Assembly: GCF_006715025.1 (NCBI RefSeq)
Contig: NZ_VFMK01000001.1
Location: 3,782,001-3,846,000 of the forward strand
Length of the DNA stretch: 64,000 bases
Source: Serratia fonticola
GTDB lineage: Bacteria > Pseudomonadota > Gammaproteobacteria > Enterobacterales > Enterobacteriaceae
Reading direction: 5' to 3'
Part shown: one piece after another, positions 44,757-53,519 of the stretch
Position numbering within the stretch: position 1 is the stretch's first letter
How the letters are laid out: the number at the start of each line of letters is the position of its first letter
Notes under the pieces: generated by a model
Seen by the model: the letters and a program-made list of their open reading frames with translations, nothing else
What the model was told of the DNA's origin: nothing
Databases searched by the model: none
Position numbers and translations under genes: made by a program

Positions 44757-47054
44757 CTACTCATTATCACCCTCTACGCCAAACCGCTGATGGTACCAGC
44801 GTGGATTTAATTGTTCACGAAACCCTTTAATTTGCCAATCGTTGTCGAAAAAAAATACGCTGAGTTGCCCAGAGCGGGATGTGTCATGCCAGACGATATG
44901 ATTTTGCTGATATCGTTTAATGATTTTTTCCGCGGGCAACCGCCAGACGTTATAGCGGGAGGCCGAGGCGATAGCCAGTTGTGGCGCCACCGCGCGCAGG
45001 AAAGGCGGAGTTGAAGATGTTTTGCTACCGTGATGGGGTACCTGCAAAATGGTAGAGGGTAAAGTGGCTCGTTGATGCAACAGTGCCTGTTCTGCCCGAC
45101 GTTCAATGTCACCGGTCAGCAAGATGCTGAACCGGCCGTCATCGATACGTAGCACACAGGAATCATCGTTGCCAGCATGGTCAACCCGCGCGGGTGGCCA
45201 CAAAATCTGAAAGGTTAACCCATGCCATATCCAGCGCTGCCCTTGTACACAAGGCAGATGGTTACCGTTTTCCATCGGCGTGTGCACATGTGCTAGCGGG
45301 AACGCCGCCGATAATACCTCCAGCCCGCCAATATGATCCAGGTGGCTATGGCTGATAAAGATATGTTCCAATGAAATCTGTCGCCAGTGCAGGAAGGGCA
45401 AAATAAAGCGCTCTGCTACACTGGAAGCTTGCCAGCGGTTTCCGCTGTCATAAATGATAGCCTTGCCACCCCGCTCTACTACAACGGCCAAACCGTGGCC
45501 CACATCAAGCATATCCACCCGCCAGCGGTAATCCGTTTGCCGCTCTCGCCATAGCAGGCAAACCAACAACACCGCGATACAACCAGAAGGAAAGTAACGC
45601 CACCAACGAAAACGCCAGCAGACCACCGCCAACCAGCCAAGGACGCTGAATTGCAACAGCATCGCCCCCATCTGCACCCACCCTTGTTCCAGCCAGGGCA
45701 ACGGCCACAGAGCCCAGGTGACGGTCAGATCGGCCAGTTGCCAACACCAGCGGCTCAACGGCGGAACAAAAAACAGCATCATTGCCAGTAGGATCAAGGG
45801 AACAGACAGGAGAGAGACAATTGGTACGGCCCAGAGATTGGCAGGCAACGATGTCCAGGTTACACCATGGAACAGACCAAACTGTAAGGGCATCAGCAGT
45901 AACGTCATCCCCAGTTGAATATGTAGCCAACACAAGGGTGCCCAGCCCCAGAATGCGGTAAATCGCGCAGGTATGGGGGCCCATTCAAACCAAAAAATCA
46001 ACGCCGCAACCGCCAAAGCTGACAACCAGAAACTGTCTGAGAGAACAGACATTGGCTCACACAGCAATAATAAGGTGATACACCACAGCCAAACTTGCCA
46101 GGACGAACAGGAAACGCCCTGCAAGCGTAACCAGAACCATAAAGACAGCGCGATAAAGGCTCGCATCGCCGGAGGTTGTCCTCCTGCCAGCCAAACATAG
46201 CCTAGTGCCATCAGCCAACTGGCGGCTAATGGCAAGCGATAGCCGATATAGCGTGCGGGCAATAGATACTGCACACCCCGTGCCAAACCCCAGGCAAACG
46301 CCGCCGCCAAAGAAATATGCAAGCCGGAAATCGCCATCAGATGCGCCACACCAGTTTTCATCAGTTGCTCGCGCCTGTCGTTCTCCATCAGCGCCCGCTC
46401 ACCAAAGGCCAACGCCAATAACACCGGGCGCTGAGCCAAGGATGCCAACTGATTATCCATGTAGCTGATGATTCGCTGGCGCCAATGACATGTATCATCC
46501 AGCACATCAGCGCTTCGGATATAACCACGCAGCGGTTGGCGATTAGCAATGGCCCAACGCTGCCCATCAAATCCGCCCTCATTCAGGCTACTGTGTACCG
46601 GACGAAGGCGTACCTTCATCGCCCATCGCTGCCCTGCACACAGGGTTGCATTGGGGCCTCTGGCGATAAAGGAGAGTGCAGGCACCAACCAACGTCCATT
46701 CACCTGTTCGATACGAAATTGCACCTGAGGCGTTTCCACCCCTGCCAGCCTGACGCTGCTCACGGTGGCAATCACCTGTTTATCGCCACCGGCTATCAAT
46801 GCGTTGACTTGCTGCATCAGTATGCTGGCACTGCCAACAGCGAAGAGAAAACCCGCTAGCAGGCAGCATAATGACTGGCACCATTGGCGTTGCCGTTGCC
46901 ACCAAAATAATACAGTGGCAAGCGCAAGCCCTGCCAGTAGGGGCAGAGACGGCAAGTGGGGCAAAAACAGTAATGGCAGCATTCCCATCACGAAAGCGAT
47001 GGCCGCAATATCGATAGAGATCCTGATGTCCGCTCTCCGTAGCTGTTGATTCAT
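44757..47054 (-). CDS. ycaI: YcaI, ComEC/Rec2-family DNA-uptake channel protein
   Basis: This is a polytopic inner-membrane protein of the ComEC/Rec2 family, the channel for single-stranded DNA in natural transformation. It has 765 residues (E. coli YcaI 754). A soluble N-terminal OB-like domain (about 60-190), the ComEC competence core with MAISGLHISLAAAFAWGLARG, and a C-terminal metallo-beta-lactamase-like domain with ISHSHLDHIGGLE and LLTGDIE (zinc or manganese ligands apparently intact) are present. Whether the host is transformable cannot be read from this window. The start 47054 has a poor ribosome site; a later start is possible. Confidence 0.93.
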   Translation of the reverse strand: MNQQLRRADIRISIDIAAIAFVMGMLPLLFLPHLPSLPLLAGLALATVLFWWQRQRQWCQSLCCLLAGFLFAVGSASILMQQVNALIAGGDKQVIATVSSVRLAGVETPQVQFRIEQVNGRWLVPALSFIARGPNATLCAGQRWAMKVRLRPVHSSLNEGGFDGQRWAIANRQPLRGYIRSADVLDDTCHWRQRIISYMDNQLASLAQRPVLLALAFGERALMENDRREQLMKTGVAHLMAISGLHISLAAAFAWGLARGVQYLLPARYIGYRLPLAASWLMALGYVWLAGGQPPAMRAFIALSLWFWLRLQGVSCSSWQVWLWCITLLLLCEPMSVLSDSFWLSALAVAALIFWFEWAPIPARFTAFWGWAPLCWLHIQLGMTLLLMPLQFGLFHGVTWTSLPANLWAVPIVSLLSVPLILLAMMLFFVPPLSRWCWQLADLTVTWALWPLPWLEQGWVQMGAMLLQFSVLGWLAVVCWRFRWWRYFPSGCIAVLLVCLLWRERQTDYRWRVDMLDVGHGLAVVVERGGKAIIYDSGNRWQASSVAERFILPFLHWRQISLEHIFISHSHLDHIGGLEVLSAAFPLAHVHTPMENGNHLPCVQGQRWIWHGLTFQILWPPARVDHAGNDDSCVLRIDDGRFSILLTGDIERRAEQALLHQRATLPSTILQVPHHGSKTSSTPPFLRAVAPQLAIASASRYNVWRLPAEKIIKRYQQNHIVWHDTSRSGQLSVFFFDNDWQIKGFREQLNPRWYHQRFGVEGDNE

Positions 47055-47070
47055 CTGAACGAGAGGTTAT

Positions 47071-47214
47071 ATGTCGGATGAATTACCGCTAGCAGAGAAG
47101 TGGAACACGGGGAAACGGAACGCAAACTTTCGGCGATATGTTTTACATTTCAATTTCGTCTGCGTGCCGGAGCACACATTAAGGCTGGATGATTATGGCG
47201 AGAACGGTCGTTAA
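47071..47214 (+). CDS. possible 47-residue protein of unknown function
   Basis: A plus-strand ORF between ycaI and ihfB begins ATG 47071 with GAGAGG four nt upstream and ends TAA 47212-47214 just before a hairpin. It reads MSDELPLAEKWNTGKRNANF and then a basic, aromatic stretch. It is divergent from ycaI and would be the only plus-strand gene here. No relative is recognised; it may be chance. Confidence 0.25.
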   Translation: MSDELPLAEKWNTGKRNANFRRYVLHFNFVCVPEHTLRLDDYGENGR

Positions 47215-47220
47215 AAGCGC

Positions 47221-47256
47221 AAAAAAAACGGCACCCAAAGGCACCGTTTTATATTC
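47221..47256 (-). terminator. ihfB terminator
   Basis: AAAACGG and CCGTTTT arms enclose a partly paired CC/GG interior; on the minus strand a run of U (47228-47221) follows. It could also serve the small plus-strand ORF. Confidence 0.65.
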
Positions 47257-47289
47257 TTTACAAGCAACAACTCTATGGATGGTCAGCGA

Positions 47290-47574
47290 CTAGCCATAGA
47301 TATTGGCGCGGTCACGTAACTCTTTACCAGGCTTAAAGTGAGGAACGTACTTGCCGTCCAGCTCGACTTTATCACCCGTTTTAGGGTTACGACCGACGCG
47401 CGGAGCACGGTAGTGAAGAGAAAAACTGCCGAATCCGCGGATCTCGATGCGTTCACCTTCGGCTAGCGTAGCTGCCATGTGTTCGAGCATCTCTTTCACG
47501 GCATCCTCAACGGCCTTCGCCGGAATATGAGATTGCTGGCCAGCAAGTCTTTCAATAAGTTCAGACTTGGTCAT
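47290..47574 (-). CDS. ihfB: IHF beta subunit
   Basis: This DNA-bending nucleoid protein forms the IHF heterodimer with IhfA. It has 94 residues, as in E. coli. MTKSELIERLAGQQSHIPAK, the IEIRGFGSFSLHYR block and the Pro-containing beta arm RAPRVGRNPKTGDKV are typical. GGAG precedes the ATG. It follows rpsA as in E. coli, with a hairpin in the 62-bp gap. Confidence 0.99.
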   Translation of the reverse strand: MTKSELIERLAGQQSHIPAKAVEDAVKEMLEHMAATLAEGERIEIRGFGSFSLHYRAPRVGRNPKTGDKVELDGKYVPHFKPGKELRDRANIYG

Positions 47575-47609
47575 AGTTCCTCCAAGCTTTGCAGCTAAAC
47601 TACCGTATC

Positions 47610-47630
47610 GGGGCGGTCAGAAACCGCCCC
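47610..47630 (-). terminator. hairpin between rpsA and ihfB
   Basis: GGGGCGGT (47610-47617) pairs perfectly with ACCGCCCC (47623-47630), loop CAGAA. There is no U-run, so it may be an attenuator or a 3'-end stabiliser rather than a full terminator. Confidence 0.55.
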
Positions 47631-47636
47631 CCGTCA

Positions 47637-49313
47637 TTACTCGCCTTTAGCCGCTTTGAAGGCTTCAGCCATAGCGTTAGAGAAGTTGCTTTCTTCCGGC
47701 TTGTTGTTGTTAACCGTAGCAATTGCATCTTTCTCGTCAGCTTCGTCCTTCGCACGTACGGACAGGCTTACAACGCGGTTCTTACGATCAACGCCAGTGA
47801 ATTTAGCTTCAACTTCGTCACCCACGTTCAGAACCAGAGTTGCATCTTCAATGCGGTCGCGAGAGGCTTCAGATGCACGCAGGTAGCCTTCTACGCCGCC
47901 TGCTAATTCAACTGTAGCACCTTTGGCGTCAACTGCAGTGACTTTACCAGTAACAATAGTACCTTTCTTGTTCATAGACAGGTAGTTATTGAACGGATCT
48001 TCAGCCAGTTGCTTCACGCCCAGGGAGATACGCTCGCGCTCTGCGTCAACCTGCAGAACAACCGCTGCGATTTCGTCGCCTTTCTTGTATTCACGAACTG
48101 CTTCTTCGCCTGCAACGTTCCAGGAGATGTCAGACAGGTGAACCAGGCCGTCGATGCCGCCGTCCAGGCCGATGAAGATACCGAAGTCAGTGATAGACTT
48201 GATTTTACCTTCAACGCGGTCGCCCTTGTTGTGGGTTTCTGCGAACTGCTGCCATGGGTTGTTTTTGCACTGCTTCAGACCCAGGGAAATACGACGACGT
48301 TCTTCATCGATGTCCAGAACCATCACTTCCACTACATCGCCCACGTTAACAACTTTGGACGGATGGATGTTTTTGTTGGTCCAATCCATTTCAGAAACGT
48401 GTACCAGACCTTCAACGCCTTCTTCGATTTCTACGAAGCAGCCGTAATCAGTCAGATTGGTAACACGACCCGTCAGCTTGGTGCCTTCTGGGTAACGTTT
48501 AGCGATAGCAACCCATGGATCTTCGCCCAGTTGCTTCAGGCCCAGAGATACACGAGTACGCTCGCGGTCGAACTTCAGCACTTTAACAGTGATTTCGTCG
48601 CCAACGTTGACGATTTCGCTTGGATGCTTAACGCGTTTCCAAGCCATGTCAGTGATGTGCAACAGGCCGTCAACGCCGCCCAGATCAACGAATGCACCGT
48701 AGTCAGTGAGGTTCTTAACGATACCTTTAACTTCCATGCCTTCCTGCAGGTTTTCCAGCAGTTGATCGCGCTCTGCGCTGTTCTCGGATTCGATTACTGC
48801 ACGACGAGAAACAACAACGTTGTTGCGCTTCTGATCCAGCTTGATGACTTTGAACTCAAGCTCTTTGCCTTCCAGGTGCAGAGTGTCGCGAACTGGACGC
48901 ACGTCAACCAGAGAACCTGGCAGGAACGCACGAATACCGTTCAGCTCTACAGTGAAGCCACCCTTAACTTTGCCGTTGATAACACCGACGACAGTTTCAG
49001 CTTCTTCGTAAGCTTTTTCCAGCGTGATCCAAGCTTCGTGACGCTTAGCTTTCTCACGGGACAGCAGAGTTTCACCGAAGCCATCTTCAACAGCGTCCAG
49101 CGCAACGTCAACTTCGTCGCCAACCTGGATTTCCAGCTCGCCCTGTGCGTTTTTGAATTGCTCAGCCGGGATGGCAGATTCAGATTTCAGACCGGCATCA
49201 ACCAGTACGACATCTTTATCGATAGCAACAACAACGCCACGAACGATGGAACCCGGACGGGTTTCGATTGTTTTCAGGGATTCTTCAAAGAGTTGAGCGA
49301 AAGATTCAGTCAT
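47637..49313 (-). CDS. rpsA: 30S ribosomal protein S1
   Basis: S1 brings mRNA to the 30S subunit and unfolds it for initiation. It has 558 residues (E. coli 557) with six S1/OB repeats, of which repeats 3-6 are nearly regular (for example DYGAFVDLGGVDGLLHITDM, DYGCFVEIEEGVEGLVHVSE, DFGIFIGLDGGIDGLVHLSD). The start MTESFAQLFEESLKTIETRPG is standard. It is strongly codon-biased, which explains a long shadow frame on the opposite strand. It lies between cmk and ihfB as in E. coli. Confidence 0.99.
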   Translation of the reverse strand: MTESFAQLFEESLKTIETRPGSIVRGVVVAIDKDVVLVDAGLKSESAIPAEQFKNAQGELEIQVGDEVDVALDAVEDGFGETLLSREKAKRHEAWITLEKAYEEAETVVGVINGKVKGGFTVELNGIRAFLPGSLVDVRPVRDTLHLEGKELEFKVIKLDQKRNNVVVSRRAVIESENSAERDQLLENLQEGMEVKGIVKNLTDYGAFVDLGGVDGLLHITDMAWKRVKHPSEIVNVGDEITVKVLKFDRERTRVSLGLKQLGEDPWVAIAKRYPEGTKLTGRVTNLTDYGCFVEIEEGVEGLVHVSEMDWTNKNIHPSKVVNVGDVVEVMVLDIDEERRRISLGLKQCKNNPWQQFAETHNKGDRVEGKIKSITDFGIFIGLDGGIDGLVHLSDISWNVAGEEAVREYKKGDEIAAVVLQVDAERERISLGVKQLAEDPFNNYLSMNKKGTIVTGKVTAVDAKGATVELAGGVEGYLRASEASRDRIEDATLVLNVGDEVEAKFTGVDRKNRVVSLSVRAKDEADEKDAIATVNNNKPEESNFSNAMAEAFKAAKGE

Positions 49314-49421
49314 GTTTAATCTTCAGGGTTCTATAGTTTAACGTCCATTTAGCGTCCCGCCGAATGGGGTTGTTTCACATACCTTGCCATTGGCTTCCTG
49401 CCGACAAGGTTTAGGTTACAG

Positions 49422-49437
49422 GGGTAAAATTTTACCC
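49422..49437. promoter_or_regulatory. 16-bp perfect palindrome between cmk and rpsA
   Basis: GGGTAAAATTTTACCC has no spacer, so it is a poor hairpin but a good dimer-binding site. It lies about 110 bp before the rpsA start, in the promoter region expected for rpsA, and 58 bp after the cmk stop. No known regulator is recognised. Confidence 0.4.
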
Positions 49438-49494
49438 GATATATTCAGATACTTCTATGACAAATATGACAAAAAGCCAATAACGCCGCCGCGC

Positions 49495-50184
49495 TTATTG
49501 CTGCGGCAACGCCAACACTTTCTGTGCATACGTCAACGCTTTCTGGATAACTTCGTCGATCGACATACTGGTAGAATCCAGTACGAGGGCGTCAGAAGCA
49601 GGCACCAGAGGCGCGATAGCTCGATTACGGTCACGGTCATCCCGTTCCTTTATCTCGGCTAAAAGACGTTCAAAGTTAACATTAAAGCCCTTTTCCTGCA
49701 ACTGTAGCATGCGCCGATGCGCCCGCTCTTCGGAACTGGCATCAAGGAAAATTTTAACCGGCGCATCCGGGAACACCACCGTACCCATATCACGGCCATC
49801 GGCGATCAGACCTGGTGCCTCGCGAAACGCGCGTTGGCGACGCAGCAGCGCTTCACGCACACGCGGGAATGCGGCCGCCTGCGATGCCGTATTGCCAACG
49901 GTCTCGGTGCGGATTTCATTACTGACATCCTCACCTTCCAAAATAACCTGCAGCTTGCCGTCCTGAGCAACAAAGCGGACGTCGAGATGGGCGGCCAAGG
50001 GGACCAACGCCTCTTCAGTGGTGATATCCACCTGATGATGTAACGCTGCCAGCGCCAGCACGCGATAAATCGCGCCGGAGTCCAGCAAACGCCAACCAAG
50101 GGACTCGGCCAACGCTTTACACAGCGTGCCTTTACCCGCACCACTTGGTCCATCAACGGTTATCACCGGGGCTGTAGCCGTCAT
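49495..50184 (-). CDS. cmk: cytidylate kinase
   Basis: Cmk phosphorylates CMP and dCMP to the diphosphates, salvaging pyrimidines from RNA turnover and lipid synthesis. It has 229 residues (E. coli 227). The P-loop GPSGAGKGT is at residue 13 and RDMGTVVFPDAPVKIFLDAS and RDDRDRNRAIAPLVPA match the NMP-binding and lid regions. It is cytoplasmic. It is upstream of rpsA as in E. coli; ycaL, which sits next to cmk in E. coli, is absent. Confidence 0.98.
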   Translation of the reverse strand: MTATAPVITVDGPSGAGKGTLCKALAESLGWRLLDSGAIYRVLALAALHHQVDITTEEALVPLAAHLDVRFVAQDGKLQVILEGEDVSNEIRTETVGNTASQAAAFPRVREALLRRQRAFREAPGLIADGRDMGTVVFPDAPVKIFLDASSEERAHRRMLQLQEKGFNVNFERLLAEIKERDDRDRNRAIAPLVPASDALVLDSTSMSIDEVIQKALTYAQKVLALPQQ

Positions 50185-50227
50185 TTCTCTCTCCTTCAGG
50201 TGGAAAACCTCACAGGTACACGCCTGC

Positions 50228-50266
50228 CATCTGCCCCGGTCGGAGCAGATTCGGGGGCGTATTATA
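50228..50266 (-). promoter_or_regulatory. cmk promoter with C-run start and leader hairpin
   Basis: On the minus strand the consensus -10 TATAAT (50266-50261) is followed by ACG and five C (50257-50253), the same spacing as at pyrD; the two share ATAATACGCCCCCG. The transcript from the C-run could pair CCCCG with CGGGG (50238-50234 region), or form an ATCTGC/GCAGAT stem. The ribosome site is about 30 nt further on, so direct occlusion is less clear than at pyrD. Confidence 0.5.
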
Positions 50267-50471
50267 CGCGCCTAAGAGGCTCACTGTTACCTCGGAACTG
50301 TCTGGTTGTTGAAAATAAGGCCATAAATGCGCAAAAAGTCGAGTCGCCCTGCGTGCGAGAGAAGAAAAAGTCCTCATGAACAGCAGGTAGCGTTAAGAAA
50401 GATAGCCGCAATCAACACTCGCTGAATACAATCCGCTGTTTTATTTTTAACTTGCTGACCTATCACTGACA

Positions 50472-50495
50472 AAAAAGGCCTCGTTAGAGGCCTTT
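50472..50495 (-). terminator. aroA terminator
   Basis: AAAGGCCTC (50474-50482), loop GTTA, GAGGCCTTT (50487-50495); on the minus strand a U-run follows the stem. It lies about 75 bp past the aroA stop. The rest of the 385-bp cmk-aroA gap shows nothing else recognisable. Confidence 0.88.
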
Positions 50496-50569
50496 GAATA
50501 GTCGCTTGTGTCCTTCAATTTACTGCGGTGACGCTGTCCCAAAAGCCCGTAATCAAGGCGGAGGGACCA

Positions 50570-51856
50570 TTACGCCGATTGGCTGATACGCGCCAACTGC
50601 TCGAAATAATCCGGGAAGGTTTTCGCCGTACATTTCGGGTCAAGAATCGTCACTGGCGTATCAGACAGCGCCACCAGCGAGAAACACATCGCCATACGGT
50701 GATCGTTATAGGTGCCGATTTCTGCAAACTGTAGCTTGCTCGGTGGCACAACGTGAATGTAATCCTCGCCCTCATCCACTTCTGCCCCGACCTTACGCAG
50801 TTCTGTCGCCATCGCCGCCAGGCGGTCGGTTTCTTTCACGCGCCAATTATAGATATTGCGAATGGTTGTCGGGCCTCTGGCAAACAGCGCTGTGGTGGCA
50901 ATCGTCATTGCCGCATCCGGAATATGGTTCATGTCCATATCAATGCCGTTGAGTTCACCCCGGCTACACTCGATATAATCGTCGCCCCAGGTAATACGTG
51001 CCCCCATTTTTTCCAGTACGTCGGCAAACTTGGTATCGCCCTGCACGCTTTTTTTACCGATACCGGTTACGCGTACGGTGCCGCCTTTGATCGCCGCCGC
51101 CGCCAGGAAATAAGACGCGGAAGAAGCATCGCCTTCTACCAGATAATCACCCGGCGAACGATAGGTCTGCTGACCACGGATATGGAATACGCGGTAGTTA
51201 TCGTGCGTAACCTCAACACCAAACGTCTTCATCAGGTGCAACGTGATATCGATATAAGGTTTGGATACCAGCTCGCCTTTAATGTGAATGGCAGTATCTT
51301 GCGCGGCCAACGGAGCCATCATCAACAACGCGGTCAGGAACTGACTGGAGACGCTGCCGTCCACGCTGACATCACCACCGCGAAAGCCACCACGCAGACG
51401 GACAGGTGGGTAATCGGTCTGCTCAAGGTAATCGATTTGTGCTCCGCCTTGGCGTAAGGCATCCACCAGATGGCCAATCGGGCGCTCTTTCATGCGCGGT
51501 TCGCCGGTCAACACTACGTCGCCCTCTCCCAGGCACAATGCCGCAGCCAACGGGCGCATCGCCGTACCGGCATTACCGAGGAATAGCTCCAGCGGTTGTT
51601 TTGCCACCAGCGGACCTGCCACGCCTTCAACGCTGCAGACAGTACGATCGTCGGAAAGCTGGTAATTCACCCCCAGTGCCTGCAACGCATTCAGCATATG
51701 GCGCACGTCGTCGCTGTCGAGCAGGTTGGTCAGCCGGGTTGTTCCCTGCGCCAGCGCGGCCAGCAGCAGAGCCCGGTTAGATACGCTCTTGGAGCCAGGT
51801 AAATTGACGGTGCCATCGACCAAAGCAACCGGTTGTAACGTCAGGGAATCCACCAT
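50570..51856 (-). CDS. aroA: EPSP synthase (3-phosphoshikimate 1-carboxyvinyltransferase)
   Basis: This is the sixth step of the shikimate pathway: shikimate 3-phosphate plus PEP gives EPSP; it is the glyphosate target. From ATG 51856 it has 428 residues (E. coli 427). LPGSKSVSNRALLLAAL, the PEP/glyphosate loop FLGNAGTAMRPLAAALCLG with Gly96-type glycine, GEPRMKERPIGHLVDALR and YNDHRMAMCFSLVAL match a class I, glyphosate-sensitive enzyme. The frame is open to 51997 but the conserved start is 51856, with GGAGAG upstream. It follows serC with an attenuator between. Confidence 0.98.
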   Translation of the reverse strand: MVDSLTLQPVALVDGTVNLPGSKSVSNRALLLAALAQGTTRLTNLLDSDDVRHMLNALQALGVNYQLSDDRTVCSVEGVAGPLVAKQPLELFLGNAGTAMRPLAAALCLGEGDVVLTGEPRMKERPIGHLVDALRQGGAQIDYLEQTDYPPVRLRGGFRGGDVSVDGSVSSQFLTALLMMAPLAAQDTAIHIKGELVSKPYIDITLHLMKTFGVEVTHDNYRVFHIRGQQTYRSPGDYLVEGDASSASYFLAAAAIKGGTVRVTGIGKKSVQGDTKFADVLEKMGARITWGDDYIECSRGELNGIDMDMNHIPDAAMTIATTALFARGPTTIRNIYNWRVKETDRLAAMATELRKVGAEVDEGEDYIHVVPPSKLQFAEIGTYNDHRMAMCFSLVALSDTPVTILDPKCTAKTFPDYFEQLARISQSA

Positions 51857-51882
51857 GTGAACAAAACTCTCCAGAATCTGAT

Positions 51883-51915
51883 AAACGAAACGGCCCCGGG
51901 ATAATGCCGGAGCCG
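51883..51915 (-). terminator. serC-aroA intergenic attenuator
   Basis: CGGCTCCGG (51915-51907) pairs with CCGGGGCCG (51899-51891), one U-G wobble, then TTTCGTTT on the minus strand. It lies 27 bp before aroA. A comparable partial terminator is known between serC and aroA in E. coli, giving more serC than aroA message. Confidence 0.75.
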
Positions 51916-52012
51916 CTTTAATGCAAAGGACAACAGCTGCGCCGATAAGCTTTAAGCAATGTCTCAAAAGCTTACAGGCAGAATACGCGCCACTCAATGT
52001 AGAGCGTATGAA

Positions 52013-53098
52013 TTAACCATGGCGGCGTTCGAAGTCGACCATAAAGTCGGTTAACGCTTTCACGCCGGCTAACGGCATCGCATTGTAAATAGAGGCACGC
52101 ATACCGCCTACGACACGGTGCCCTTTCAGTGCCTGCAAACCGATGGCTTCAGCTTCGCTGAGGAACACCTTATCCAGTGCAGGATCGGCCAGTTGGAACG
52201 GTACATTCATCCAGGAACGGTTTGAAACGGCGACCCGGCTACGGTAGAAGTCAGATTGATCGATGGTGCTATACAACAGTTCGGCTTTAGCCTGGTTACG
52301 CTTTTGCATTTCCACCAGGCCTCCCTGCTCCTTCAGCCATTTGAACACCAGGCCAGACAGATACCAGGCGAAGGTTGGCGGCGTATTGAACATCGAGTCG
52401 TTTTCCGCCAGCACGGTATAATCCAGAATAGAAGGCACTTCGCGCCGGGCTTTACCCAGCAGATCTTCACGTACGATCACCAGCGTCAGTCCCGCCGGGC
52501 CAATATTTTTCTGCGCCCCCGCATAAATGACACCGAAACGGCTAACATCGAGCGGCCGGGAAAGGATGGTTGAAGAGTAATCGCCAATCACCACTTTATC
52601 GCCAAAGTCTGGCGTTTCATCAATGGCAACGCCGTCGATGGTTTCGTTAGGACAATAGTGTACATAAGCCGCGTTATCGCTCAGTTGCCACTCTTTCATC
52701 GGCTTTATGCCGCTTAAACCGCCAACGGTGGTTTTAACGTCAATCACGTTCGGTGTGCAGTATTTTTCCGCTTCGGTGATCGCACTATGCGCCCAGTAGC
52801 CACCATCAATATAATCAGCCGTGGTGTTATCACCCAGCAGGTTCAAGGGCAATGCGGCAAATTGCGCGCGGGCACCGCCGTGGCAGAACAGCACTTTATA
52901 GTTGTCAGGGACTTTCAGCAGATCGCGCAGATCCTGTTCGGACTGCTCGGCAACGGCGATGAATTCTTTACTGCGATGGCTGATTTCCATCACGGAAGTA
53001 CCAAGCCCATGCCAGTTACACAGTTCTTGTTCTGCACGACGCAATACTTCAACCGGCAGCATCGCCGGGCCAGAACTAAAATTATAAACCTGAGTCAT
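52013..53098 (-). CDS. serC: SerC, phosphoserine/phosphohydroxythreonine aminotransferase
   Basis: This PLP enzyme makes 3-phosphoserine (serine pathway) and 4-phosphohydroxythreonine (pyridoxal phosphate pathway). It has 361 residues (E. coli 362). It opens VYNFSSGPAMLPVEVL, contains the CHGGARAQFAALPLNLL phosphate-binding loop, and the Schiff-base Lys in GAQKNIGPAGLT (near residue 197). It is the first gene of serC-aroA. In E. coli ycaP and ycaO follow upstream; here ansB intervenes. Confidence 0.98.
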   Translation of the reverse strand: MTQVYNFSSGPAMLPVEVLRRAEQELCNWHGLGTSVMEISHRSKEFIAVAEQSEQDLRDLLKVPDNYKVLFCHGGARAQFAALPLNLLGDNTTADYIDGGYWAHSAITEAEKYCTPNVIDVKTTVGGLSGIKPMKEWQLSDNAAYVHYCPNETIDGVAIDETPDFGDKVVIGDYSSTILSRPLDVSRFGVIYAGAQKNIGPAGLTLVIVREDLLGKARREVPSILDYTVLAENDSMFNTPPTFAWYLSGLVFKWLKEQGGLVEMQKRNQAKAELLYSTIDQSDFYRSRVAVSNRSWMNVPFQLADPALDKVFLSEAEAIGLQALKGHRVVGGMRASIYNAMPLAGVKALTDFMVDFERRHG

Positions 53099-53180
53099 TT
53101 CCCCTCACCACATTCACTGTTCGCCGCAGAAACGGCTTGCCGAAATACGCCCGAAGTTAACGTTGATACTAACCAACCTT

Positions 53181-53307
53181 TACTCTAAATAATTCGAGTT
53201 GCAAGCAGGCGACAAAGCTGTGAGTCCCCAGGCGCATAGGTAAACTATGTGATTGGGATGAACAGGTGCAGCCAACACACAGGCAACTTGAAGTATGAAC
53301 GAGTATA
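53181..53307. repeat. palindromic MITE-like repeat between serC and ansB
   Basis: The ends TACTC...TTCGAGTTGC (53181-53202) and GCAACTTGAAGTATGAACGAGTA (in part, to 53307) are inverted copies; inside, CATAG-gtaaa-CTATG with flanking CCCCA/TGGG gives a nested stem-loop. No ORF is present. This looks like one of the short mobile palindromic repeats scattered in Serratia and Yersinia genomes, recognised from memory. The remainder of the 421-bp gap holds serC promoter sequence and nothing else recognised. Confidence 0.6.
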
Positions 53308-53487
53308 TCGAGTTTTATCACTCACGTACCAAGGCTGCAATGCTTATTGCACCGGTAAAGGGAAACTGCCCAGACCGCAAATAACAGGCTCTGCCGTCAT
53401 AGGGGTTGTTTGTGCCATAAAACGCTGTGATATCGGCTAATTCAGTGGGTTACTGCGGGGATTTATGCTGTATTCGTCGAACATCAT

Positions 53488-53506
53488 CGGGGGCATAAAG
53501 CCCCCT
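53488..53506 (-). terminator. hairpin downstream of ansB
   Basis: GGGGGC (53489-53494), loop ATAAA, GCCCCC (53500-53505), 15 nt past the ansB stop. GC-rich stem, but no U-run on the minus strand. Confidence 0.6.
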
Positions 53507-53519
53507 GTAAGCCTAACGA

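Noticed and set aside
48009..49319. 436-codon open frame opposite rpsA
   Set aside because: It mirrors rpsA exactly, has biased codons of the sense gene, no ribosome site and no recognisable product; a shadow of strong codon bias.
50753..51457. 234-codon open frame opposite aroA
   Set aside because: No ribosome site, no homologue, wholly inside a certain gene.
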